A stretch of DNA of 33,908 bases. Origin: Nitrosovibrio sp. Nv4 (GTDB lineage: Bacteria > Pseudomonadota > Alphaproteobacteria > Acetobacterales > Acetobacteraceae). This document shows, piece by piece, positions 26,481 to 33,908 of this stretch. The stretch lies in assembly GCA_943330455.2 (NCBI GenBank), contig CALQHT020000031.1, positions 1-33,908 of the forward strand, read 5' to 3'. The translations under genes and the position numbers were made by a program. How positions within the stretch are numbered: the first letter of the stretch is position 1; every line of letters begins with the position of its first letter. The notes beneath the pieces were generated by a model. The model was not told where the DNA came from and made no database searches. It was given only the letters and a program-made list of their open reading frames with translations.

Positions 26481-26753
26481 CTACTTCGCTCGGCGTAACC
26501 GTGCCACGTTCGCGCGCGTGCGCGTGACGTAGGGAGCCAGCATCGCGGCCTGACCTTTCCCCATCGTGAGCGCGGTCATGGAGCGTTTTGCGGCCTCCAC
26601 CTTCTCCGTGGACATGCGTTTGTATTCGGCTGGTGAGCATGTTCCCTGCGCCATCATCATGGTGCGGCGCATGATGGTCTCCCAGGACGCCGCCGCGAGT
26701 TGGCTCATCATGACGGAGAGCGCGAAGGGTGAGTTGCTCGAATGCTTTTTCAT
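26481..26753 (-). CDS. Small helical conserved-looking protein, unknown function
   Basis: A 90-residue basic, Ala/Met-rich protein predicted to be almost all helix. It includes SWETIMRRTMMMAQGTCSPA and EYKRMSTEKVEAAKRSM. Its amino-acid pattern is natural, the reading frame has the expected G/C third position, and ACAGG precedes the ATG at 26753. I recall similar small proteins in alphaproteobacteria, some near PHA genes and phasin-like in appearance, but I cannot assign a family. It is convergent with the ABC operon, 21 bases from its stop codon. No signal peptide or membrane segment is evident. Confidence 0.6.
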   Translation of the reverse strand: MKKHSSNSPFALSVMMSQLAAASWETIMRRTMMMAQGTCSPAEYKRMSTEKVEAAKRSMTALTMGKGQAAMLAPYVTRTRANVARLRRAK

Positions 26754-27353
26754 GGACCTGTAAATGAGGGTTGGGGGGCCTCCAACAAGTGGTGGGGTGT
26801 CTCAACACATTGGCGTGATCATGGTCCGATCTTGGAGGCGATGCACCATAAACGTGTATTATAACGCCCGTAAATTCTCCTATAACGTGTCATAAGTGTG
26901 AAATACCAACCATATGGGATCCCGGGAAGGGCGCTGCCGAAAGCGTTTCGTCGATTGGAATGATGCGATTTGCCGGACCTTCGCTCGATATGACTTGGGA
27001 CCAAGGGGTTGATGGCGGCGGTTTGGCGCCTGCGGGAGCGGTTGCAATTTTCGGAAGATTTTCCTTGCGGATTGTCAATTCGTGATGCTAGTTTTGAACA
27101 TATAGAGAACTTCTGGTCGCGCTTTTCGGATGCCTGTCCCGTTATACCAACCGCCGGCGCCGTTAACCGATGTAACGGCCCCGCTCGTCTTCGGCGAGCG
27201 TGGCCCGGCAAGGCGGGCTTCAGCGGCAGTGGGAAGCGCGCCGGATCACGTTCGGTGACGACGGCAAGGGGACGATATCGGTCAATGGTCAGGGCCGTTA
27301 ATGTTTGAAGGTCGGGCGCGGCATAAGCAAGCGCGAGGAGGCAGCGCAACCGA
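26754..27353. other. 600-base intergenic region, no gene recognised
   Basis: The part 26820-27130 is unusually A/T-rich for this genome. Possible frames on either strand have mixed, non-protein-like composition. A short hairpin CGCTCG-TCTTCGG-CGAGCG lies near 27182-27200. The stretch leads into an inverted-repeat element before the hom stop codon. Acquired or decayed DNA is the simplest reading. Confidence 0.5.
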
Positions 27354-27539
27354 CGAAGGAACGCCGAGGGTCACGGCATCCGGTCACACCGGATGGTCGG
27401 GCACATAGCCAGAACCGGGTCACGATAAACGTGTGGCCAGCACCGAACTGCGGTGCGCGTGGCCGAAGCGAGGCGTTGGCGGCAGGTGTTGGGACGCCGC
27501 CAGCATCACTGAGCTTCCGTGACTCTCGGCGTTCCTTCG
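27354..27539. repeat. Element bounded by 23-bp inverted repeats
   Basis: CGAAGGAACGCCGAGGGTCACGG (shown here in sense as 27354-27376; key part GGAACGCCGAGGGTCACGG) is complemented with one mismatch at 27517-27539. The 140-base interior has no gene and does not pair over its length, so this looks like terminal inverted repeats of a small non-autonomous (MITE-like) element. No flanking target-site duplication was identified. Confidence 0.6.
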
Positions 27540-27630
27540 TCCCTGGATGCTGGTCCTCTTGGCCGCCAGCCCGCCGGGTGCATCGCGATCCATCGCACCC
27601 GGGGGGTCGGACAATAGCCGAGGCGAAATC

Positions 27631-28923
27631 CTAGCCGGCCTCGATCCGGATCAGGGTCGGCGCTTCCATCACGGTGTTCAGCGCCGCGATCCGAGCCAGG
27701 GCATCGGTCATCGCGCTTTCCCGCGTCTCGTGCGTCACCAGCACGACCGGCACCGCTTCGCCCGGGCTGCGACCCCGTTGCAACATCGATTCCAGGGATA
27801 TGCCCTGGTCGCGCAACACGGCGGTCACGTCGGCGATCACGCCGGGCCGGTCAACGACCATCAGGCGCAGGTAATAGGGACCGACATGCGCGCTCATGGG
27901 CACCGATGGCGCCGCAGACAGGGCCGCGGCGGCCGCACCCCAGACCGGAGTCGTGCGGTTGCGCGCGATATCGATCAGATCCGCCACGACCGCCGAGGCT
28001 GTTGGGCCTTCGCCGGCGCCGCGGCCTTCCAGCATGACCCGGCCGACGAAATCGCCTTCCGCGACGACCGCGTTGAACACTCCGTCCACCCGCGCGATCG
28101 GGGCGGCCACCGGCACCATGCAGGGATGCACACGGGTCTCGATCCCGGTTTCGGCCTGGCGCGCGATGCCCAGCAGCTTGATTCGGTAGCCAAGCTCGGT
28201 CGCGAAGGCGATGTCCAGGGCGGAAATCCGGCGGATTCCCTCCACATAGACGGCGTCGAAGGCCACCGGCCGGCCGAACGCCAGCGCGGCCAGAATCGCC
28301 AGCTTGTGCGCGGCATCGATGCCATCGACGTCGAAGGACGGATCGGCCTCCGCATAGCCCAGCTTCTGCGCATCGGCGAGCACGTCTGCGAATTCCCGCC
28401 CGCGTTCGCGCATCTGGGTCAGGATGTAGTTGCAGGTGCCGTTCAGGATGCCGGTGACGCGAGAAATGCGGTTGGCCGCCAGGCCTTCGCGCAACGCCTT
28501 GATGACGGGAATCCCGCCGGCGACCGCGGCCTCGAAGGCCAGCGGCACACCGCGTTCCTCGGCCATGGCGGCCAGTTGCGCGCCATGCACGGCCAGCAGG
28601 GCCTTGTTCGCGGTGACAAAGGGCTTGCCGGCGGCGATGGTGGCTTCGGCCAAAGCGCGGGCGGGGCCGTCGGAGCCACCGATCAGCTCGACCACGACAT
28701 CGACGGCGGGATCGGCGGCCAGGGCCACCGGATCGTCATACCAACGCAGGCCGGAGACCGGCACGCCGCGGTCCTTGGTCCGGTCGCGCGCGGATACCGC
28801 GGTCACCACGATCGGGCGCCCGGCTCGCGCGGTCACGATATCGGCATTGTCGCGCAGAACCTTCAGAACCCCACCGCCAACGGTCCCGAGACCGGCAACG
28901 GCAACAGACAGCGGACGGGTCAT
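27631..28923 (-). CDS. hom: Homoserine dehydrogenase
   Basis: A 430-residue NAD(P)-dependent enzyme that converts aspartate semialdehyde to homoserine, the branch to threonine and methionine. The Rossmann motif is GLGTVGGG at 11-18. Catalytic-domain marks are TANKALLAVHG, GILNGTCNYILTQM and YAEADPSFDVDGIDAAHKL, where the Lys after DAAH is the catalytic lysine. A C-terminal ACT domain (about 345-425, YYLRLMVVDRPGVIADVTAVL) suggests feedback control by threonine. It overlaps the upstream aminotransferase gene by 4 bases (ATGA), so the two are translationally coupled. In many alphaproteobacteria glpX follows; here repeats and the importer region follow instead. Confidence 0.97.
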   Translation of the reverse strand: MTRPLSVAVAGLGTVGGGVLKVLRDNADIVTARAGRPIVVTAVSARDRTKDRGVPVSGLRWYDDPVALAADPAVDVVVELIGGSDGPARALAEATIAAGKPFVTANKALLAVHGAQLAAMAEERGVPLAFEAAVAGGIPVIKALREGLAANRISRVTGILNGTCNYILTQMRERGREFADVLADAQKLGYAEADPSFDVDGIDAAHKLAILAALAFGRPVAFDAVYVEGIRRISALDIAFATELGYRIKLLGIARQAETGIETRVHPCMVPVAAPIARVDGVFNAVVAEGDFVGRVMLEGRGAGEGPTASAVVADLIDIARNRTTPVWGAAAAALSAAPSVPMSAHVGPYYLRLMVVDRPGVIADVTAVLRDQGISLESMLQRGRSPGEAVPVVLVTHETRESAMTDALARIAALNTVMEAPTLIRIEAG

Positions 28924-30176
28924 GGCGCGGAAGCCTCGGACAGGGCGGGCTCAGCCAGGTTGGACCCGGTTTGCATGAAGGCGCGGATGTTGCGGATGGC
29001 CTGGCGCAGGCGGTGGGTGTTTTCCACCAGCGCGATGCGGACATAGCCCTCGCCGTGTTCCCCGAAGCCCAGGCCGGGGGCGACGGCGACTTTTGCTCGC
29101 TCCAGCAGCAGTTTGGAGAACTCGACGCTGCCCAGGGAGGAGTACTGCGAAGGCACCGGCGCCCAGGCGAACATCGAGCCTTCCGGCGACGGCACGTCCC
29201 ACCCGGCCGAGGCTAGACCCTTGATCAGTACGTCCCGGCGGTCCTTGTAGAGCGCCCGCATCTGGTCCACGCAATCCTGCGGCCCGGTCAGGGCGGCCGC
29301 GGCGGCCACCTGGATCGGGGTGAAGGCGCCGTAGTCCAGGTAGGACTTCATCCGCGTCAACGCATTGATCAGACGCGCATTGCCGGCCGCGAAGCCCATG
29401 CGCCAGCCGGGCATGGAGTAGGTCTTGGACAGCGACGTGAACTCCACCGCGATGTCCTTCGCACCGGGCACCTGCAGGATCGACGGCGGAATCCTGTCGC
29501 CGAAATAGATCTCCGCATAGGCAAGGTCGGACATGATCCAGATTTCATGCCGGCGCGCGAAGGACACGAGCTCCCGATAGAAATCCAGATCGGCCAGATA
29601 GGCGGTCGGGTTGGACGGGAAGTTGACGATCAGCGCGGTCGGCTTCGGCACCGAATGCCGCACCGCGCGGTCCAGGGCTCGCAGCATGTCGTCATCGGGC
29701 GTGGCCGGGATGGAGCGGACGGCCGCGCCGGCGATGATGAAGCCGAACTGGTGGATTGGGTAGGACGGATTCGGCACCAGGATGGTGTCGCCCGGGCTGG
29801 TGATGGCGGAGGCCAGGTTCGCCAACCCTTCCTTGGAGCCCAGGGTGGCGACGACCTCGGTTTCCGGGTCCAGACCGACATCGAAACGGCGTTCATAGTA
29901 CGACGCCAGCGCCCGACGCAACCCAGGGATGCCCTTGCTGACGGAGTAGCGGTGCGACCGCGGGTCCTGCACCGTCTCGATCAGCTTCGCCACGATATGC
30001 GGCGGAGTCGGGCTGTCCGGGTTGCCCATGCCGAGGTCGATAATGTCCTCCCCGGCGCCCCTAGCCTTGGCCTTGGCCGTATTTACCTCGGCGAAGACAT
30101 AGGGCGGAAGACGGCGGATGCGATGGAACTCGCCGGAGGTTTCGCCAGGGGAAGCGCCAGGGGCAGCGGACGTCAT
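28920..30176 (-). CDS. PLP-dependent aminotransferase, AlaC / LL-diaminopimelate aminotransferase-like
   Basis: A 418-residue class I/II aminotransferase. It has EDIIDLGMGNPDSPTPPHIV near the N-terminus, the NFPSNPTA motif at 185-192, Asp217 and Tyr220 in SDLAYAEIYF, and the PLP Schiff-base lysine Lys251 in SLSKTYSMPGWRMGF. The group includes glutamate-pyruvate transaminase AlaC and enzymes annotated as DapL; the two are hard to separate by eye. Placement directly before hom, with a 4-base overlap, is a conserved alphaproteobacterial order and points to amino-acid synthesis from the aspartate/alanine families. Confidence 0.92.
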   Translation of the reverse strand: MTSAAPGASPGETSGEFHRIRRLPPYVFAEVNTAKAKARGAGEDIIDLGMGNPDSPTPPHIVAKLIETVQDPRSHRYSVSKGIPGLRRALASYYERRFDVGLDPETEVVATLGSKEGLANLASAITSPGDTILVPNPSYPIHQFGFIIAGAAVRSIPATPDDDMLRALDRAVRHSVPKPTALIVNFPSNPTAYLADLDFYRELVSFARRHEIWIMSDLAYAEIYFGDRIPPSILQVPGAKDIAVEFTSLSKTYSMPGWRMGFAAGNARLINALTRMKSYLDYGAFTPIQVAAAAALTGPQDCVDQMRALYKDRRDVLIKGLASAGWDVPSPEGSMFAWAPVPSQYSSLGSVEFSKLLLERAKVAVAPGLGFGEHGEGYVRIALVENTHRLRQAIRNIRAFMQTGSNLAEPALSEASAP

Positions 30177-30204
30177 GACGGGCCTTTCGAGGCTTGAAGA
30201 TCAA

Positions 30205-31311
30205 CTATTGTAGCAGACGCAGACCGACACCGCGACCGCCTGCTTCGGCACCGACACGGATCACGGTCTGCGGAACACCGGCGGCGGCCAGCGCGTTGGC
30301 GACCGCCTGCGCGCGGGTCAGCGCCAAGCTGAGCGCCACGGTCTGAGAGCCCGGATCGCTGGAGACGGCATCGCCATAGCCGGTCACCACGATCGATCCG
30401 CCGCCCCGCTTGGCCGCGAAGGCCTTGATGGCCTCGCTTGCGGTCGGGGTCACCGCGGACGATGCGGCCGCGAAGGGGATCACCGTCGCACCGGCCGATG
30501 CCGGGGGTGGAATCGGGCTGATCGCGGGCGGTGGTGGTGGCGGAGGAGCCGGCGCAACGCCGGCGCGGGCGGGCGGCTCGGTTGGCAGCGGCGGCAGCAC
30601 CCCCGGCGCGATGGGCGGCGGCGCGAGTTCGGCGGTCGAAACCGGCGCCGCTTGCGCGGGCGGAGCGGCACTGACCGGGGCCGACGATACCGCGGGTGGC
30701 GGCGTGGCGGCGGGCACGTTCGGCTGCGCCGCGACTGGTGCCACAACAGGAGCCGGCGCATCCAGCGGCGTGCTTTGCACGGACGCAACCGGTGCTCGCG
30801 CCGGCGGAGCGGCGGGTGCCGGTGGCGCGGATGCCGCGGGCAGGGACGCGCTGGCGGCCGGCGTGGCGCTCGGCGGACTGGCCGGTGGTGGAGGCGGCAA
30901 GGTGCCCGAGCCGAACAGGTTCGGTGACGCGCTGGGCGAGGACGGATCCGCCAGGGGCGCCGCCTCCGCCGCGTAACGCGCGTTGGTCCGGTCGCCGACC
31001 AGCGCGTCGGTCAGCTTCTTCATCGCATCCCGATCGGGCGGCGTGGGGCGCGCGGGGACGGTGCTCAGATTCGGGTAGGGGTCGTCCGCGCCGGGTGGAT
31101 CGGGTCGATCCTCCGCGATCCGCCCCCCCTGTGCGTTGTGCCACCAGTCCACCGGGTTGAGCGACGGCGCTTTGGAACAGCCCGTCAACCACACAACCGA
31201 GCAGGCAATCGCCAACCCAGCCCCCAGCCGGCCGATGGCAGGTCGGAGCGAACCTGCTTGAACCTGTATGCTCGCACCACTAGGTTGCGCGCCAGTCACG
31301 CTGACCACCAT
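30205..31311 (-). CDS. OmpA-like lipoprotein with long Pro/Ala linker
   Basis: About 368 residues. A hydrophobic segment (LGAGLAIACSVVWLTGC) ends in a lipobox, so Cys45 would be lipidated and the protein anchored in a membrane; the 20-odd residues before the hydrophobic part make the true start uncertain. A long Pro/Ala-rich spacer (about 125-270, including APPPPPPP) follows. The C-terminal 95 residues resemble an OmpA-like peptidoglycan-binding domain: VIPFAAASSAVTPTASEAIK, GSIVVTGYGD and ALTRAQAVANALAAAGV. The typical OmpA-domain end is shortened. Its stop codon is 28 bases before the aminotransferase gene, so all three may be co-transcribed. It is divergent from phaC. Confidence 0.75.
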   Translation of the reverse strand: MVVSVTGAQPSGASIQVQAGSLRPAIGRLGAGLAIACSVVWLTGCSKAPSLNPVDWWHNAQGGRIAEDRPDPPGADDPYPNLSTVPARPTPPDRDAMKKLTDALVGDRTNARYAAEAAPLADPSSPSASPNLFGSGTLPPPPPASPPSATPAASASLPAASAPPAPAAPPARAPVASVQSTPLDAPAPVVAPVAAQPNVPAATPPPAVSSAPVSAAPPAQAAPVSTAELAPPPIAPGVLPPLPTEPPARAGVAPAPPPPPPPAISPIPPPASAGATVIPFAAASSAVTPTASEAIKAFAAKRGGGSIVVTGYGDAVSSDPGSQTVALSLALTRAQAVANALAAAGVPQTVIRVGAEAGGRGVGLRLLQ

Positions 31312-31413
31312 ATGTCGGAACCTGCTCTACGCTGCCGGCCTCTGTGTAGCCGGTGCTGCCGCCGACGCAAAGGACGCCGACCGACAAGGGACGCTGGCCG
31401 AAGGGAAGTCTCC

Positions 31414-33234
31414 ATGGTTCAAGCCGACAAGGGCGCCGACAAGCCAGAGGCCGGGTTCAAGATGCCGGACCCAACCGCCGTCGGGCGCTCCATGGCCGAT
31501 ATCGCCGAACGGTCGCAGCGGATCGTGGGCGAATGGCTGAAGCGCCAGGGAGACGCCCGGGCGGGAGGCCGGCCGGACGCCGATCCATACAATATCGGCA
31601 ACGCCTTCATGGAAATGACGGCGCGGCTGATGGCGAATCCGGCGCATCTGATGCAGGCACAGCTCGGTTTCTGGCAGGACTACATGACCCTGTGGCAGAA
31701 CACCGCGCGCCGCATGATGGGCCAGGACAGCACGCCGGTCATTGACGCTGCCTCGGGCGATCGCCGCTTCAAGGACGATGCCTGGAAGGACAACGAGGTC
31801 TTCGATTTCATCAAGCAGTCCTACCTGCTGTCCGCCCGCTTCGTGCAGGACGTGGTCACGCAGGTGGACGGGATGGAACCGAAAACCGCGCAGAAGGTCG
31901 ATTTCTACTCCCGCCAGTTCGTCGATGCGATGAGCCCGTCCAACTTCCTGATGACCAATCCGGAAGTCCTGCGCAAAACCGCGGAAACCGGCGGGGAAAA
32001 CCTGCTGAAGGGCCTGAACAACCTGTTGGGCGATCTGGAGCGCGGCAAGGGCAAGCTGCACATCAAGATGACCGACATGGACGCCTTTACCCTGGGTGAG
32101 AATATCGGCATCTCACCCGGCAAGGTGGTCTACCAGAACGACCTGATGCAGCTCATCCAGTATGCGCCGACCACGGAGAAGGTGCTGAAGCGGCCGCTGG
32201 TGATCGCGCCGCCCTGGATCAACAAATTCTACATTCTGGACCTGCGGCCTCGGAACAGCCTGGTCCGCTGGGCGGTTTCCCAGGGTCACACCGTGTTCGT
32301 GATCTCCTGGGTCAACCCGGACGAGAAACTCGCGGAAAAGAACTTCGAGGACTACATGCGCGAAGGCTACCTCGCCGCGCTGGACGCGATCGAGGCCGCG
32401 ACCGGGGAACGGGAGGTGAATGCCATCGGCTACTGCCTCGGCGGCACCTTGCTGGCGTCCACCCTGGCCTGGATGGCGGTGAAGGGGGACGACCGGATCA
32501 AGACCGCGACGTTCTTTGTCACCATGATGGATTTCCGCGAAGCCGGCGAACTGGGTGTGTTCATCGACGAGGAGCAACTGACGGCGCTTGAGGAGAAGAT
32601 GAACAAGCGCGGCTACCTCGAAGGCAGCGAGATGGCGACGACGTTCAACATGCTGCGCGCCAACGACCTGATCTGGTCCTTCGTGGTGAACAATTATCTG
32701 CTGGGCAACGACCCGTTCCCGTTCGACCTGCTTTACTGGAACGCCGATTCCACCCGGATGCCGGCGAAGATGCACAGTTTCTACCTGCGCAAAATGTATC
32801 AGGAGAACCTGCTGGCGGTGCCGAACGGGATCACCCTGGACGGCGTGCGGATCGACCTCGGCAAGATTCAGACCCCGGCCTATTTCCTGTCGACTCGCGA
32901 AGACCACATCGCCCCTTGGAAATCGACCTATCGCGGCACCCAGTTGTTGGGCGGTCCGAAGCGGTTCGTGCTGGCGGCGTCGGGCCATATCGCCGGGGTG
33001 GTCAATCCGCCCGAAGGTGGCAAATACAGCCACTGGATCAATGAGACCCTGGCGCCCGACCCGGAATCCTGGTTCGCCGGGGCCACCGAAATGGCCGGGT
33101 CCTGGTGGCCCGACTGGCATCGTTGGATTCTGTCGCACAGCAAGGCGCAGGTGAAGGCGCGCCAACCCGGCGACGGCGAGCTGACCCCGATCGAGGACGC
33201 GCCGGGTACCTACGTGAAACTGCGGCTGGTGTAA
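31414..33234 (+). CDS. phaC: Class I poly(3-hydroxyalkanoate) synthase
   Basis: A 606-residue enzyme that polymerises (R)-3-hydroxyacyl-CoA on the surface of storage granules. The lipase-like box is GYCLGG with catalytic Cys341; Asp497 in REDHIAPW and His525 in ASGHIAGVVNPP complete the triad. The N-terminal domain (about 1-200) and PWINKFYILDLRP are typical of class I, single-subunit synthases. AAGGGAAG just before ATG 31414 sets the start; the open frame back to 31138 lies antisense to the lipoprotein. It is divergent from the OmpA-like gene across about 100 bases. The PHA cycle draws on the same C4-CoA pool that feeds the ethylmalonyl-CoA route, represented by mcd. Confidence 0.97.
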   Translation: MVQADKGADKPEAGFKMPDPTAVGRSMADIAERSQRIVGEWLKRQGDARAGGRPDADPYNIGNAFMEMTARLMANPAHLMQAQLGFWQDYMTLWQNTARRMMGQDSTPVIDAASGDRRFKDDAWKDNEVFDFIKQSYLLSARFVQDVVTQVDGMEPKTAQKVDFYSRQFVDAMSPSNFLMTNPEVLRKTAETGGENLLKGLNNLLGDLERGKGKLHIKMTDMDAFTLGENIGISPGKVVYQNDLMQLIQYAPTTEKVLKRPLVIAPPWINKFYILDLRPRNSLVRWAVSQGHTVFVISWVNPDEKLAEKNFEDYMREGYLAALDAIEAATGEREVNAIGYCLGGTLLASTLAWMAVKGDDRIKTATFFVTMMDFREAGELGVFIDEEQLTALEEKMNKRGYLEGSEMATTFNMLRANDLIWSFVVNNYLLGNDPFPFDLLYWNADSTRMPAKMHSFYLRKMYQENLLAVPNGITLDGVRIDLGKIQTPAYFLSTREDHIAPWKSTYRGTQLLGGPKRFVLAASGHIAGVVNPPEGGKYSHWINETLAPDPESWFAGATEMAGSWWPDWHRWILSHSKAQVKARQPGDGELTPIEDAPGTYVKLRLV

Positions 33235-33289
33235 TGGCGGCCGTGGTCGCTCCCGCCGCCCAGTCATGACCCCGGGCGTTGCCGATCCC

Positions 33290-33688
33290 TCAGTCGTTCT
33301 GCAACTCCAAGAGGTCGTGCACCGCGACGAACGAGACCTTGGTGCCGTCTGAAAATGCGACTGTCTGCCGAACCGGCGCGGTTGGTGTAGCGGATGGTGC
33401 GGCAGGCGGTGCAGGCTTGGCTGGCGCGGCACCTGCCTCGCTGCCACCGATGGTCGCATCCGATCGGGTCGCCTCCAGAAATTTCGCCACGTCGATCTTC
33501 GGACCCGGCGCCCCGAACGCGACAGAGCCGCCTCCCAGCCGCCCGGGCCGCGCGTCCCGGTCGATCGGCACGATGCGCTCCCCTGGCCGTTCCCCCACTG
33601 GACGTACCTCTGGGCCGCCCACGGGGCGGTGTTCCATGGATGGGCGGGCCCGCGACGGGCGGGGGGGCTTGCTGCCGCTGGTTCTCAT
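33290..33688 (-). CDS. Small proline-rich hypothetical protein
   Basis: A 132-residue protein with a clear ribosome site (GAAGGAG, 6 bases before ATG 33688). The N-terminal 50 residues are Arg/Pro-rich and probably disordered. A middle segment reads KIDVAKFLEATRSDATIGG, followed by an Ala/Pro linker. The compact C-terminal end, TVAFSDGTKVSFVAVHDLLE, looks like a short beta-hairpin domain. No signal peptide or membrane segment is evident. It is convergent with phaC, 55 bases between stop codons. The family is not recognised; the good start signal and frame composition support a real gene. Confidence 0.65.
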   Translation of the reverse strand: MRTSGSKPPRPSRARPSMEHRPVGGPEVRPVGERPGERIVPIDRDARPGRLGGGSVAFGAPGPKIDVAKFLEATRSDATIGGSEAGAAPAKPAPPAAPSATPTAPVRQTVAFSDGTKVSFVAVHDLLELQND

Positions 33689-33767
33689 CGCATGCTCCTT
33701 CTCGAATGCCGCAAGGCGGACCGGTGCGGGGGACGACCTTTGGGAGATAGAAGGAAATAAATGGCTC

Positions 33768-33908
33768 TTATAGCGTTTTCTGTTGGTATGGCCCCAGACC
33801 GATGGCTCCGAGGATCATGGCGGCCGAACTCGCGGTCTGACCCATCGCTTCCAAGGTCCGGCGCCATCCGAGATAGTTCGGGAGGTTTTTTGTGGCGACC
33901 CCATGGAA
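33768..33908 (-). CDS. Transposase C-terminus, cut by window edge (IS1595/ISXO2-like)
   Basis: The reverse strand is open from the window edge to a stop at 33768-33770, giving 46 residues with no start codon in view. They begin FHGVATKNLPNYLGWRR and end LGPYQQKTL. The HGVATKxLxNYLGWRR pattern is what I recall from C-termini of IS1595/ISXO2-type transposases. The local base composition changes here from very GC-rich to mixed. Whether the element is intact depends on the sequence to the right. Confidence 0.6.
   Translation of the reverse strand, partial: FHGVATKNLPNYLGWRRTLEAMGQTASSAAMILGAIGLGPYQQKTL

Noticed and set aside
26819-27349. Reverse-strand 176-codon frame in the A/T-rich gap
   Set aside because: The composition is mixed and Arg-rich, with no motif, hydrophobic core pattern or ribosome site.
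31138-31413. N-terminal extension of phaC
   Set aside because: It lies antisense to the lipoprotein signal region; the ATG at 31414 has its own ribosome site and gives normal class I length.

Overview
The window looks like chromosome from a high-GC alphaproteobacterium, most likely Rhodospirillales/Acetobacteraceae-like. The reasons are the strong G/C third-position bias, an erpA / dgt / argS / SPOR-protein neighbourhood, an aminotransferase-hom pair, class I PHA synthase, ethylmalonyl-CoA pathway chemistry and several kinds of interspersed palindrome common in alphaproteobacteria. The genus cannot be fixed from the sequence alone.

Layout. 1-2100 is a lower-GC accessory patch: a possible small hypothetical gene, a small serine recombinase (resolvase type) and a secreted protein with a MORN-like motif. 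2595-5470 is a tight two-gene operon. It holds a family III CoA-transferase that closely resembles mesaconyl-CoA C1-C4 CoA transferase (Mct) and a long acyl-CoA dehydrogenase that matches methylsuccinyl-CoA dehydrogenase (Mcd). 5471-6970 is an insertion-sequence graveyard: a transposase C-terminus, a frameshifted tyrosine integrase, an IS66-type C-terminus and an ISNCY-type N-terminus, none intact.

6971-18917 is housekeeping: a MOSC protein, ClpB, an M3 oligopeptidase, a TIGR03084-like DinB-fold protein, a GNAT acetyltransferase, ErpA, a dNTPase, ArgS and a SPOR-domain membrane protein. 19266-26459 holds an aldo/keto reductase, an FAD/[2Fe-2S] oxidoreductase resembling the alpha subunit of opine/HCN-synthase-type dehydrogenases, and a complete five-gene branched-chain amino-acid-type ABC importer. 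26481-33688 holds a small conserved-looking protein, homoserine dehydrogenase, an AlaC/DapL-like aminotransferase, an OmpA-like proline-rich lipoprotein, PHA synthase and a small proline-rich protein. The right edge cuts into another transposase gene.

How the genes connect. Mcd belongs to the ethylmalonyl-CoA acetate-assimilation route, which starts from crotonyl-CoA and so shares acetoacetyl-CoA/hydroxybutyryl-CoA metabolism with PhaC. The Mct-like partner of Mcd is the most unusual biological point: it would divert mesaconyl-C1-CoA to the C4 isomer, as in the 3-hydroxypropionate bi-cycle. A second theme is the intergenic palindromes: two copies of a 119-bp element, a roughly 263-bp near-continuous hairpin, an alphaproteobacterial CGTCATTGCCGGG-type repeat, and several shorter ones. 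They sit mostly at gene ends. No tRNA, rRNA or CRISPR array was seen.
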